Made by a program: the position numbers and the translations under genes. A DNA stretch of 64,000 nt from contig NZ_JAFMZM010000005.1 in the NCBI RefSeq assembly GCF_024436375.1, positions 62,001-126,000 on the forward strand, written 5' to 3'. The notes beneath the pieces are model-generated. The model was not told the origin of the DNA and did not search any database. It worked only from the letters and a program-made list of their open reading frames with translations. This document shows positions 24,995 through 33,278 of this stretch, in pieces (within the stretch, counting starts at the first letter, position 1; each line of letters begins with the position of its first letter). The stretch comes from Nocardioides astragali (GTDB lineage: Bacteria; Actinomycetota; Actinomycetes; Propionibacteriales; Nocardioidaceae).

Positions 24995-25651
24995 ATGACG
25001 AGACCAGTGATCATCGTGGTGGGTGCCGGGCCCGGCGTGAGCGGCTCCGTGGCGCGCCGCTTCGCGGTCGAGGGGTACGACGTCGGCCTGCTCGGTGCGG
25101 ACAAGGGCGTCCTCGACGAGCTGGGACGCGCGCTCGAGGCGCGCGGAGCGACGGTCGGACAGGCGCTGGTCGACATCACCGACGAGCAGGCCGCGCGCGA
25201 CGCCGTACGCAGGATGGGCGAGCACACCGGACGCATCGACGTCCTGCACTTCAACCCCAGTGCCTTCCGCGAGAAGGACCCGCTGTCTCTGACGGTCGCC
25301 GAGCTCCTCGAGGACGTGGCACTGGGCGTCGGGGCCCTGCTCTCGGTGGTCCAGGCGGCCCGCCCGTTCATGGGCGAGGGCGCCCGGATCAGCGTCACTG
25401 GCAGCATGGCCGCGGACGACCCGTGGGAGGGCGCGGCCTCGCTCGGTGTGCAGAAGGCCGGGGTGCGCAACCTGGTGCACAGCATCGACAAGACGCTGTC
25501 GCCCGACGGGATCCGTGCGGTGTCGGTGACGGTGCGCGGGACGCTCGCCAGCGAGGGCGCCTTCACCCCCGACCGGGTCGCGGAGGCGATCTGGTCCGCA
25601 GTCACCCGCGACGTGGGGGACTGGAGCAGCGAGGTGCCCTACAGCGGGTGA
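24995..25651 (+). CDS. Short-chain dehydrogenase/reductase family protein with altered active site
   Basis: 218 residues. Rossmann start IIVVGAGPGVSGSVARRFA, a variant of the TGxxxGIG motif, and the catalytic-Ser region ISVTGSMAADD. At the YxxxK position the sequence is LGVQKAG: the Lys is kept but the Tyr is replaced by Leu. The central NAG motif is replaced by NPS. It may therefore bind NAD(P) without classical dehydrogenase chemistry. It ends 3 bases before a convergent small gene. Confidence 0.75.
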   Translation: MTRPVIIVVGAGPGVSGSVARRFAVEGYDVGLLGADKGVLDELGRALEARGATVGQALVDITDEQAARDAVRRMGEHTGRIDVLHFNPSAFREKDPLSLTVAELLEDVALGVGALLSVVQAARPFMGEGARISVTGSMAADDPWEGAASLGVQKAGVRNLVHSIDKTLSPDGIRAVSVTVRGTLASEGAFTPDRVAEAIWSAVTRDVGDWSSEVPYSG

Positions 25652-25654
25652 GGC

Positions 25655-25870
25655 TCAGCGCTTGCGGCCCCAGACGAGGTAGGCGATCGGTCCGAACGGC
25701 TGGACCGACATCGCGGGTCCCCACAGCAGCTTGGGGCCGCGGACGAGGGAGTCCGGACGCTGCTTGAGGTCGCGCAGGCACCAGGTGGTGACCGCGACCT
25801 CGACGATCCCGGCCGCTATGACGACCTTCTTCTGGGTGGGCGTCATCTCGGCCCAGGACTTCTTCGCCAT
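25655..25870 (-). CDS. Small membrane protein, PLDc_N-like
   Basis: 71 residues with two hydrophobic stretches (~16-32 and ~50-66) linked by a basic region containing LRDLKQRP and GPKLLWG. The pattern WxxxDLxxRP...GxxxxWxxxxxxxPFGPIAYLVWGR resembles the PLDc_N type of small actinobacterial membrane proteins. Function unknown. It may share a transcript with the other small membrane protein upstream (30-base gap). Confidence 0.65.
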   Translation of the reverse strand: MAKKSWAEMTPTQKKVVIAAGIVEVAVTTWCLRDLKQRPDSLVRGPKLLWGPAMSVQPFGPIAYLVWGRKR

Positions 25871-25900
25871 GGAGCGAAGGTAGCGCGACCGCCCCAGCCG

Positions 25901-26200
25901 TCAGGCGCCGCCGACGCCGCTCAGAGCGAGCCAGAAGACCAGCACGCCGACCAGCGCGGCGAGCAGGCCCCACCACATCCCGGTCATCGCCCGGCGTCCG
26001 GTGGACGCGCCCTCGCGGGCCAGGGCGGGCAGCACCACCGCGAGCCCGGCGCCGATCCCGGCCATCACGAGCAGCTGCACGGGGGCGATCCAGTTCTCGC
26101 TCCCTTCCCCGTCGAAGAGGGCCGCCGACAGCGGAAGGCTGAGGATGCCGGTCGCCAGCAGCACGACGGCTCCGAAGATGCGTTGGGCGGTTGGACTCAC
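25901..26200 (-). CDS. Three-helix membrane protein of unknown function
   Basis: 99 residues from a GTG. Three hydrophobic helices (~8-28, ~40-60, ~75-97), with a short acidic loop (FDGEGSENW) after the first. No motif assigns a family. It reads on the same strand as paaZ, but ~170 bases of hairpin-rich DNA separate them, so it is unlikely to be part of the paa transcript. Confidence 0.6.
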   Translation of the reverse strand: MSPTAQRIFGAVVLLATGILSLPLSAALFDGEGSENWIAPVQLLVMAGIGAGLAVVLPALAREGASTGRRAMTGMWWGLLAALVGVLVFWLALSGVGGA

Positions 26201-26222
26201 AGGGACACGCTAGTGCCGATCT

Positions 26223-26355
26223 GAGCGGTGCGTCAGGGGCATTTCTGCGGTCCAGAATGCCGCTCACGCACCGCTCGTCGGCGTGGCGAGGATCGACGCG
26301 CCCGCGGGCGTGCCCTGGGGTGTTCTAGCAGTCCAGAATGCCCCTAGTGCACCGC
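26223..26355. repeat. Two related imperfect hairpins between paaZ and the small membrane genes
   Basis: Copy 1: arms 26223-26233 (GAGCGGTGCGT) and 26266-26276 pair perfectly; the inner GGGCATT...AATGCC and TCTG/CAGA also pair, so ~54 bases fold into one hairpin. Copy 2, about 26305-26355, repeats the right half as a direct repeat (shared GTCCAGAATGCC and GCACCGCT), with a weaker left arm GGGGTGTTCT. The 170-base gap holds no gene. It may act as the paaZ terminator and looks like a dispersed palindromic element. Confidence 0.7.
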
Positions 26356-26370
26356 TGAAGCAGGGAGCTG

Positions 26371-28401
26371 TCAGGCCTCCTTGGCCACCAGCGTCAGCAC
26401 GTCGTACGTCGCCACCGGCTCGCCGTCGGCGTTGGTGACGAGCGCGTCCCAGCGCACCTCGCCGTAGTCGGCGGACGAGCGGGGGGTGATCTGCTTGACG
26501 GTCAGCGTCACCCGGATCGAGTCGCCGGGCTTGACCGGCGTCAGGAAGCGCAGGTTGTCGACGCCGAAATTGGCCAGCACCGGCCCCGGGGCGGGGTCCA
26601 CGAACAGGCCCGCCGCCATCGAGACGATGAGGTAGCCGTGGGCGACGATCCCGCCGAAGAGCGGGTTCTGCGCGGCTGCCTCCGGGTCGGTGTGCGCGTA
26701 GAAGGTGTCACCGGTGAACTCCGAGAAGTGGTCGATGTCCTCGATCGCGATCACTCGCGGCTCGGAGACGATCGTGTCGCCGACCGCGAGCGTCGCCAGG
26801 GAGTGGCGGAACGGGTGCTCGGGGGTGAGGTTGCGCTGCGAGCCGCGCGTCCAGCGCCCGGTGATGGCGGTCAGCATGTCGGGAGAGGCCTGGATCGCCG
26901 AGCGCTGCATGTGGTGCAGCACGCCGCGTACGCCGCCGAGCTCCTCGCCGCCGCCGGCCCGCCCCGGCCCCCCGTGGACGAGCATCGGCAGCGGGGAACC
27001 GTGGCCGGTGGACTCGGGCGCGTCGTCGCGGTCGAGCACCAGGATGCGACCGTGCCACGGCGCGAGCCCCAGCACGAGGGTGCGGGCGACGGCGGGGTCG
27101 TGGGTGACGACGGAGCCCACCAGCGAGCCCTTGCCGCGTGCCGCCAGGGTGACGGCGTCCTCGAGCGAGTCGTAGGACATGACCGTCGAGACCGGGCCGA
27201 AGGGCTCGACGTCGTGCGGCTCGACCGCTCCGGCTCGCGCCCTCAGGAGCACCGGCGCCATGAAGGCACCGCGCTCCGCGTCGCCGACGAAGCCGGAGGT
27301 CGCGGTCGGGTCGCCGTGCACCAGGTCGCAGGAGGAGCGGAGTGCCTCGACGGCCTTGCGGACCTCCTCGCGCTGGCCGAGCGAGGCCAGCGGGCCCATC
27401 CGGACCGACTCCTCGCCCGGGTCGCCGACCGTGATCGTGGAGAGCTTGGCGGTGATGGCCTCGGTCATCTCGTCGGCGACGGCCGCGGGCACGATGACGC
27501 GTCGGATCGCGGTGCACTTCTGCCCGGCCTTGGCGGTCATCTCGGTGACGACGCCCTTGACGAAGAGGTCCCACTCGGGGTCGCCCGAGGTCACGTCGGG
27601 ACCGAGGACGGAGCAGTTGAGCGAGTCGGCCTCGACCTGGAGCCTCACGCCACCGTGGAGCACCGAGGGGTGCTGGCGCAGGATCCCCGCGGTGTGCGCG
27701 GAGCCGGTGAAGGCCACCGAGTCCTGCACGCCGAGGTGGTCGAGGAGGTCGCCCGCCGAGCCGGACAGCAGCTGGAGCGAGCCCTCGGGGAGGATGCCGG
27801 ACTCGATGATCCGCCGTACGACGAGCTCGGTGAGGTAGGCCGTCTGGCTGGCGGGCTTGACGATCGAGGGGAGCCCCGCGATGAAGGCCGGCGCGAGCTT
27901 CTCGAGCATGCCCCAGACGGGGAAGTTGAAGGCGTTGATCTGCACCGCGACGCCGGGCCGCGAGGTGTAGACGTGCTGGCCCATGAAGATGCCGGTGCGA
28001 CCGAGCTGCTCGAGGTCCCCGTCGCACACGACGTGGGCGTTGGGCAGCTCGCGGCGTCCCTTGGAGGAGTAGCTGAACACCGTGCCGAAGCCGCCGTCGA
28101 TGTCGATCAGCGAGTCACGCCGGGTGGCGCCGGTGCGCAGCGACAGCTCATAGAGCTCGTCCTTGAGTCCGGTGAGGTGCGTGGCCAGCTCCTTGAGCAG
28201 CAGCGCGCGCTCGTGGAAGGTCAGCTCCCGGATGGCGGGCCCACCGACCGTACGGGCGTGGTGGGCCATGGCGCCGAGGTCGAGCCCGCTGCTGGAGATC
28301 CGGGCGACCTCCTCGCCCGTGGCCGCGTCGAGGAGCGGGTCACCCTCGGCGGAGGCGGCGTACCAGCGGCCGACGGCGTAGCTCTCGAGCAGACGGGTCA
28401 C
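26371..28401 (-). CDS. paaZ: Bifunctional ring-opening protein PaaZ (oxepin-CoA hydrolase / aldehyde dehydrogenase)
   Basis: 676 residues, two domains. Residues ~1-515: aldehyde dehydrogenase with PASQTAYLTE, a Glu in VEADSLNC and catalytic Cys296 in AGQKCTAIRRV. Residues ~530-676: MaoC-type (R)-hydratase with FTGDTFYAHTD, holding the Asp/His pair. The hydratase hydrolytically opens the oxepin ring made from phenylacetyl-CoA epoxide; the dehydrogenase oxidises the resulting aldehyde, avoiding a toxic dead-end product. GTG start with GAAGGGA before it. Divergent from paaABCDE across ~100 bases that hold a palindrome. Confidence 0.94.
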   Translation of the reverse strand: MTRLLESYAVGRWYAASAEGDPLLDAATGEEVARISSSGLDLGAMAHHARTVGGPAIRELTFHERALLLKELATHLTGLKDELYELSLRTGATRRDSLIDIDGGFGTVFSYSSKGRRELPNAHVVCDGDLEQLGRTGIFMGQHVYTSRPGVAVQINAFNFPVWGMLEKLAPAFIAGLPSIVKPASQTAYLTELVVRRIIESGILPEGSLQLLSGSAGDLLDHLGVQDSVAFTGSAHTAGILRQHPSVLHGGVRLQVEADSLNCSVLGPDVTSGDPEWDLFVKGVVTEMTAKAGQKCTAIRRVIVPAAVADEMTEAITAKLSTITVGDPGEESVRMGPLASLGQREEVRKAVEALRSSCDLVHGDPTATSGFVGDAERGAFMAPVLLRARAGAVEPHDVEPFGPVSTVMSYDSLEDAVTLAARGKGSLVGSVVTHDPAVARTLVLGLAPWHGRILVLDRDDAPESTGHGSPLPMLVHGGPGRAGGGEELGGVRGVLHHMQRSAIQASPDMLTAITGRWTRGSQRNLTPEHPFRHSLATLAVGDTIVSEPRVIAIEDIDHFSEFTGDTFYAHTDPEAAAQNPLFGGIVAHGYLIVSMAAGLFVDPAPGPVLANFGVDNLRFLTPVKPGDSIRVTLTVKQITPRSSADYGEVRWDALVTNADGEPVATYDVLTLVAKEA

Positions 28402-28455
28402 GGTGGTTCCCTTCGATGTTTGCGTGCCAGAGTGAGTGGTGCCACACTAATACCA

Positions 28456-28467
28456 GACCGATCGGTC
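28456..28467. promoter_or_regulatory. Palindrome GACCGATCGGTC in the paaZ-paaA divergent promoter
   Basis: Perfect 12-base palindrome 35 bases before the paaA ribosome site and ~55 bases before the paaZ start, so one bound repressor could control both directions. ACCG/CGGT half-sites are of the kind bound by TetR-family PaaR repressors, though the spacing differs from the published Corynebacterium site as I recall it. The TetR gene at the end of the paa operon is the obvious candidate. Confidence 0.55.
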
Positions 28468-28501
28468 AGTAAATGCGGTGACACCGACGTTCGGAGGATG
28501 G

Positions 28502-29473
28502 ATGACCCTCACCGAGACCCCGCTCGACGCGAGCTCCCAGGCTGCGCTGGAGAGCCAGTTCGAGGCGACCATCGGGCGCAACGACCGGATCGAGCCGCGC
28601 GACTGGATGCCCGACGGCTACCGCAAGACCCTGGTGCGCCAGATCGCGCAGCACGCGCACAGCGAGATCATCGGCATGCAGCCGGAGGGCAACTGGATCT
28701 CGCGCGCGCCGAGCCTGCGACGCAAGGCGATACTGCTGGCCAAGGTGCAGGACGAGGCCGGTCACGGGCTCTACCTCTACTCCGCGGCCGAGACCCTCGG
28801 GGTGTCGCGGCTCGAGCTCACCGAGATGCTCATCTCCGGGCGGCAGAAGTACTCCTCGATCTTCAACTACCCGACCCTGTCGTACGCCGACGTGGGCACG
28901 ATCGGCTGGCTGGTCGACGGTGCCGCGATCTGCAACCAGGTGCCGCTGTGCCGTACGTCGTTCGGGCCCTATGGCCGCGCCATGATCCGCGTGTGCAAGG
29001 AGGAGTCCTTCCACCAGCGGCAGGGCTACGAGCTGCTCACCACGATGATGCGTGGCACCGACGAGCAGCGCGCGATGGTGCAGGAGTCGGTCGACCGGTT
29101 CTGGTGGCCCGCGCTGATGATGTTCGGCCCGCCCGACGACGCCTCGCCCAACACCGCGCAGTCGATGGCGTGGGGCATCAAGCGCAACACCAACGACGAG
29201 CTGCGCCAGAAGTTCGTGGACATGTCGGTGCCGCAGGCCGAGGCGCTCGGCGTCACCCTGCCCGACCCCGAGCTCGCCTGGAACGAGCAGCGCGGCCACT
29301 ACGACTTCGGCCAGCCCGACTGGGAGGAATTCATGGAGGGCGTGAAGGGCAACGGCCCCTGCAACGCGCAGCGGATCGCCCACCGTCGTCGCGCCCACGA
29401 GGACGGCGCCTGGGTGCGCGCGGCGGCGACGGCGTACGCCGCCAAGCAGGCCCGAGAGGAAGGCGCGGCATGA
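28502..29473 (+). CDS. paaA: 1,2-phenylacetyl-CoA epoxidase, catalytic subunit PaaA
   Basis: 323 residues, ferritin-like diiron subunit. Visible metal-ligand helices: [20 protein letters not shown] and [16 protein letters not shown]. It forms a complex with PaaB, PaaC and PaaE that epoxidises the ring of phenylacetyl-CoA with O2 and NADPH-derived electrons. Start chosen at the ATG five bases after GGAGG (28493-28497); an ATG at 28498 lies in another frame. paaB follows with an ATGA overlap. Confidence 0.96.
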   Translation: MTLTETPLDASSQAALESQFEATIGRNDRIEPRDWMPDGYRKTLVRQIAQHAHSEIIGMQPEGNWISRAPSLRRKAILLAKVQDEAGHGLYLYSAAETLGVSRLELTEMLISGRQKYSSIFNYPTLSYADVGTIGWLVDGAAICNQVPLCRTSFGPYGRAMIRVCKEESFHQRQGYELLTTMMRGTDEQRAMVQESVDRFWWPALMMFGPPDDASPNTAQSMAWGIKRNTNDELRQKFVDMSVPQAEALGVTLPDPELAWNEQRGHYDFGQPDWEEFMEGVKGNGPCNAQRIAHRRRAHEDGAWVRAAATAYAAKQAREEGAA

Positions 29474-29772
29474 CCGACCAGCAGCGAGTCCAACCAGAAT
29501 GGCCGCTCTACGAGGTCTTCGTCCGCGGCAAGCGCGGGCTCAACCACGTCCACGTCGGGTCGCTGCACGCGGCCGACGACCGGATGGCGCTCCTGCACGC
29601 GCGCGACGTCTACACGCGCCGCAACGAGGGCGTGAGCATCTGGGTGGTCCGGGCCGACGCGATCACCGCGTCCAGCCCGGACGAGAAGGACCCGATGTTC
29701 GCTCCCAGCGGCGACAAGGTCTATCGCCACCCGACCTTCTACGACATCCCCGACAACGTCCCGCATATGTGA
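29470..29772 (+). CDS. paaB: Phenylacetyl-CoA epoxidase subunit PaaB
   Basis: 100 residues, the usual size. It has the conserved opening [23 protein letters not shown] and the central [20 protein letters not shown]. Small structural subunit that bridges the PaaA-PaaC heterodimers in the complex. Translationally coupled to paaA by ATGA. A 92-base gap follows before paaC, which is unusual in this otherwise overlapping operon. Confidence 0.96.
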   Translation: MTDQQRVQPEWPLYEVFVRGKRGLNHVHVGSLHAADDRMALLHARDVYTRRNEGVSIWVVRADAITASSPDEKDPMFAPSGDKVYRHPTFYDIPDNVPHM

Positions 29773-29864
29773 ACCCCACGACGTTCTTCCTTCCCCCGCT
29801 GCGCTCCTCCAGGAACAACGCCGCGGGGACCCCGTTCTCTCACAAAGGTCGACGGATAGAGCTG
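29773..29864 (+). other. 92-base spacer inside the paa operon
   Basis: The only real gap in paaABCDE. It holds no gene. GTTCTTCCT and AGGAACAAC can pair imperfectly across about 20 bases, and CGCTGCGCTC is the complement of the GAGCGCAGCG motif repeated near 35470. It could fold and tune PaaC expression or mRNA stability, but this is inference. Confidence 0.4.
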
Positions 29865-30803
29865 ATGACCGAACACGTACACACGTCCCCCGAGGACGAG
29901 CACGAGAGCGCCTACTCCGGGCTGCTCGTCAACGACGCCCACTGGGCCTTCGGCACCGACTTCGAGGATCCTCTCGCCGGGGTCGACACGACCATCCCCG
30001 AGGGCATCGACGCGCCCACCCTGGCGGCGTACGCCCTGATGCTGGGCGACGACTCCCTCGTGATGTCGCACCGGATCGCGGAGTGGACCAGCAACGCCCC
30101 CGAGCTCGAGGACGACATCGCCCTGTCCAACATCGCCCTCGACCTGCTCGGCCAGGCGCGGCTCCTGCTCGCGCGGGCCGCCAAGGCGGACGAGTCGATC
30201 GTGCCGGCCCTGCCCGATGGCTCGCCCGCCCCGCCCGAGGACGCCCTCGCGTTCTTCCGCGAGGCGCACGAGTTCCGCAACGTCCGGTTGGCGGAGGTCG
30301 TCAACGGCGACTTCGCCGAGGCGACCGTGCGGGTGCTGCTGTTCTCGGTCTGGCGCCTGGCCGTGTGGGAGCAGCTGCGCACGAGCCGTGACCACGTGCT
30401 GGCTGCCGTCGCGGCCAAGGGCGTCAAGGAGCTGGCCTACCACCGCGACTACGCGGCGCGCTGGTTCGTGACCCTCGCCCAGGGCACCGACGAGTCCCGG
30501 TCGCGGCTCCTCGCGGCGCTGGACGCGCTGTGGCCGCTGTGGCCCGAGCTGTTCGACACCCATCCCGTCGAGGCGGCTGCCGCCGGGTCGGGCGTCGGCG
30601 TGGACCCCGCCACCGTCCGCGAGTCCGCGGAGGCGGTGCTCGACCAGGTCCTGGCCGCCGCCGACGTCCCGCGCCCCGAGGTGGCCCGGCGCGCAGGCGT
30701 GCTCGGACGCACCGGCCGTGACGGGATGCACGGCGAGCCGCTCAGCCGGATGCTGGCCGAGATGCAGTCCGTGGCACGCGCCCACCCGAAGGGACTGTGG
30801 TGA
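29865..30803 (+). CDS. paaC: Phenylacetyl-CoA epoxidase structural subunit PaaC
   Basis: 312 residues, ferritin-like but without the full diiron set, as expected for the structural partner of PaaA. Conserved pieces: LMLGDDSLVMSHRIAEW, DIALSNIALDLLGQARLL and ELAYHRDYAARWFVTLAQGT. The N-terminal ~40 residues are more variable and acidic. Start set at ATG 29865; no strong ribosome site is visible. The stop overlaps the paaD start (GTGA). Confidence 0.95.
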   Translation: MTEHVHTSPEDEHESAYSGLLVNDAHWAFGTDFEDPLAGVDTTIPEGIDAPTLAAYALMLGDDSLVMSHRIAEWTSNAPELEDDIALSNIALDLLGQARLLLARAAKADESIVPALPDGSPAPPEDALAFFREAHEFRNVRLAEVVNGDFAEATVRVLLFSVWRLAVWEQLRTSRDHVLAAVAAKGVKELAYHRDYAARWFVTLAQGTDESRSRLLAALDALWPLWPELFDTHPVEAAAAGSGVGVDPATVRESAEAVLDQVLAAADVPRPEVARRAGVLGRTGRDGMHGEPLSRMLAEMQSVARAHPKGLW

Positions 30804-31348
30804 ACCTCGTGACCCCGACTCGTGCCACCCGGGCTCCTCGATCACCGCGACGGCAGGCAGCTCGAGCTCGGGCTGTCGCCTCGGCCGTCACCGACCCCGA
30901 GCTCCCGATGCTCACCCTCGCCGACCTCGGCGTCCTGCGCGGCGTCGACGTCGTGGGGGACTCCCACGTCGTCGTCGAAATCACGCCGACCTACTCCGGC
31001 TGCCCGGCCATGGCCGCGATGCGCGACGACCTGGTCCGCGAGCTCACCGGGGCGGGGTTCGACCGTGTCGAGGTGCGGGTGAGCCTCGACCCCGCCTGGA
31101 CGACCGACTGGATCACGCCCGACGGGCGCGCGGCCCTGGCCGCCGCGGGGATCTCACCGCCCGGTCCGGCCCCCTCGAGCACCGGTCCGATCCCGCTCAC
31201 GCTGCTGCCCACGGCCCGACAGGTCCGGTGCCCGCAGTGCGACTCACCTGCCACCGAGCTGGTCTCCGAGTTCGGCTCGACGGCCTGCAAGGCGCAGTAC
31301 CGCTGCTCGTGCTGCCTCGAGCCGTTCGACCACGTGAAGGAGATCTAG
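30800..31348 (+). CDS. paaD: PaaD iron-sulfur maturation protein
   Basis: 182 residues from GTG 30800 (a GTG one codon earlier is equally open). N-terminal MIP18/DUF59 domain (SAVTDPELPMLTLADLGVL, TPTYSGCPAM) and a C-terminal four-cysteine knuckle, CPQCDSP...CSCCLEPF, which probably binds zinc. Needed for the activity of the multicomponent epoxidase; the family role is iron-sulfur cluster assembly, presumably for PaaE. The first ~25 residues are Arg/Ala-rich and longer than usual. Confidence 0.93.
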   Translation: MNLVTPTRATRAPRSPRRQAARARAVASAVTDPELPMLTLADLGVLRGVDVVGDSHVVVEITPTYSGCPAMAAMRDDLVRELTGAGFDRVEVRVSLDPAWTTDWITPDGRAALAAAGISPPGPAPSSTGPIPLTLLPTARQVRCPQCDSPATELVSEFGSTACKAQYRCSCCLEPFDHVKEI

Positions 31349-31351
31349 GGC

Positions 31352-32401
31352 ATGGCCTTCCACGCGCTGACGGTCCGCGAGGTCGAGCCGCTGACCGACG
31401 ACTCCGCCGCCGTCACCTTCGACGTGCCCGACGACCTCCGCGAGCTCTTCGACTTCGAGCCGGGGGAGTCGCTCACGCTGCGCCGCGTGGTCGACGGCGT
31501 CGAGCACCGCCGGACGTACTCCATCTGCGCGCCCGCCGGGGCGGCGCCGCGCATCGGGGTCCGCGAGATCCCGGGCGGCATGTTCTCCTCGTGGCTCATC
31601 CGCGAGGTGGCGCCGGGGGAGCGCATCGAGGTCGCCGAGCCTTCGGGCAGCTTCCGCGCCGACCCGACCCTGGGTGGACGGCACCTGTGCATCGCGGCCG
31701 GCTCCGGCATCACGCCGATGCTGTCGATCGCGGCGTCGGTGCTGGCCAACCCCGACAGCACCGTGACGATGCTCTACGGCAACCGCGAGACGACCTCGGT
31801 GATGTTCGCCGAGGAGCTGAGCGACCTCAAGAACCTCCACGGCCCCCGCTTCGACCTCGTGCACGTGCTCTCGCGCGAGCCCCGCGACGTGGAGCTGTTC
31901 TCCGGTCGCCTCGACGCCGACCGGCTCCGACGGCTGCTGCCGATCAAGGTGCCGCTCGCAGCCGTGGACCACGTGTGGCTGTGCGGTCCACTCGGACTGA
32001 TCGAGGACTCGCGCACCGTGCTGGAGGAGCTCGGCGTGCCGAGGGAGAAGATCCACTTCGAGCTCTTCTTCGTCGACGAGCCGCCGCCGACGCTGCGGCA
32101 CCCCGACCGAGTGGTCGAGGGCGTGACGAGCGAGGTCACCGTGGTGCTGGACGGGCGGTCGACGACCACGCCGATGCCGCGTGACACGACGCTGCTGGAC
32201 TCGGCGCAGGCCGTACGCAGCGACCTGCCGTTCGCCTGCAAGGGCGGCGTGTGCGGCACCTGTCGCGCCAAGGTGGTCGACGGCGAGGTCGAGATGGTGC
32301 GCAACTACGCCCTCGAGCCGGACGAGGTCGAGCGGCAGTTCGTGCTCACCTGCCAGTCGTTCCCGGTGAGCCCTGCCGTCACCGTCGACTACGACGCGTA
32401 G
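31352..32401 (+). CDS. paaE: Phenylacetyl-CoA epoxidase reductase PaaE
   Basis: 349 residues. FAD domain with RRTYSIC, NAD(P) domain with IAAGSGITPMLSIA and LCGPLGLI, and a C-terminal plant-type [2Fe-2S] ferredoxin with CKGGVCGTC and a fourth Cys in LTCQSFP. It transfers electrons from NADPH to the diiron site of PaaA. Starts 3 bases after the paaD stop and is the last catalytic gene of the operon. Confidence 0.95.
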   Translation: MAFHALTVREVEPLTDDSAAVTFDVPDDLRELFDFEPGESLTLRRVVDGVEHRRTYSICAPAGAAPRIGVREIPGGMFSSWLIREVAPGERIEVAEPSGSFRADPTLGGRHLCIAAGSGITPMLSIAASVLANPDSTVTMLYGNRETTSVMFAEELSDLKNLHGPRFDLVHVLSREPRDVELFSGRLDADRLRRLLPIKVPLAAVDHVWLCGPLGLIEDSRTVLEELGVPREKIHFELFFVDEPPPTLRHPDRVVEGVTSEVTVVLDGRSTTTPMPRDTTLLDSAQAVRSDLPFACKGGVCGTCRAKVVDGEVEMVRNYALEPDEVERQFVLTCQSFPVSPAVTVDYDA

Positions 32402-32413
32402 GTCGCGACCGCG

Positions 32414-33013
32414 TCAGTCCTCGTGCCGCACCAGGCCGTCGAAGGCCAGGGTCGTCACGGTGTCGGCCAGCGCCTCCCCGTCAGTGTCGCCGCGCAGCCA
32501 CTCGGTCATCGAGTTCACCATCCCGAAGATCAGCCGGCTGGTGAGCAGCGGGTCGACGTCGGCGCGGATCGCTCCGACGTCTGCCGCCTCGCGCACCATC
32601 GCGGCCAGCCGCTCGTCGATGCCGCGTCGACGCGCCAGCGCGGCCTTCTCGACCGGCGTGTTGCCGTGCACCCGCAGCAGCAGCGTCACCGCCGGCAGGT
32701 GGTCGACCAGCACCGTCACACTGCTGCGTACGGCGGCGCGCAGGCGTTGCCCGGCGTCGAGCCCCTCGGCGGCGGACACCGCGTCGAGCGCCGCGGTCAG
32801 CGCGTCGAGCGCCTCGTCGATCGCGCTCTGGAGCAGGTGCTCCTTGCTGGGCACGTGGTGGTAGATCGCGGACTTCGTCAGCCCCAGCTCGCGGGCCACG
32901 TCGCCGACGCTGGTCGCGTCGTAGCCCTGTCGGTTGAAGAGGTCGACGGCCACCCGCAGCACGGCCTGCTGGTCGTGGCCGGGGCGTCCGCGCCGCCCGG
33001 TGGTCTCCGACAT
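32414..33013 (-). CDS. TetR-family repressor, likely PaaR
   Basis: 199 residues. N-terminal HTH with VLRVAVDLFNRQGYDATSVG and ELGLTKSAIYHHVPSKEHLL; the rest is an all-helical ligand domain. It converges on paaE with a 12-base gap. TetR regulators next to paa genes usually respond to phenylacetyl-CoA, so control of paaZ/paaABCDE through the palindrome at 28456 is likely but not shown. It could also regulate the helicase locus on its other side. Confidence 0.85.
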   Translation of the reverse strand: MSETTGRRGRPGHDQQAVLRVAVDLFNRQGYDATSVGDVARELGLTKSAIYHHVPSKEHLLQSAIDEALDALTAALDAVSAAEGLDAGQRLRAAVRSSVTVLVDHLPAVTLLLRVHGNTPVEKAALARRRGIDERLAAMVREAADVGAIRADVDPLLTSRLIFGMVNSMTEWLRGDTDGEALADTVTTLAFDGLVRHED

Positions 33014-33278
33014 GGGGACACCCTCCCACGACCCGCGGAGCCAGCCGGAGACCGATCCTGAGATCGAGGCAGCCACGCCGTCCTCGGGGTATTTGCCGGC
33101 AACCGCCACTCGGGGGCTACAGTGGTCACAGCGTCCCGACGCCGTGCCGAACTGATCAGCCATGATCCACCGGACACGACCACGACGCATCGCTCCAACC
33201 TCCACGCCGTGCTGTGCAGGTCAGCGCCGACCCGGGCTCGCCTGCTCCACGACGCGTACCCCAGTCCGGGAGGACCCC

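Noticed and set aside
26638..29469. Long plus-strand open frame across paaZ and paaA
   Set aside because: Only its last 100 codons (paaB) are real; the rest opposes paaZ and lies out of frame with paaA.
29773..29864. Terminator between paaB and paaC
   Set aside because: The possible stem is imperfect and weak, and the downstream paa genes clearly belong to the same operon.
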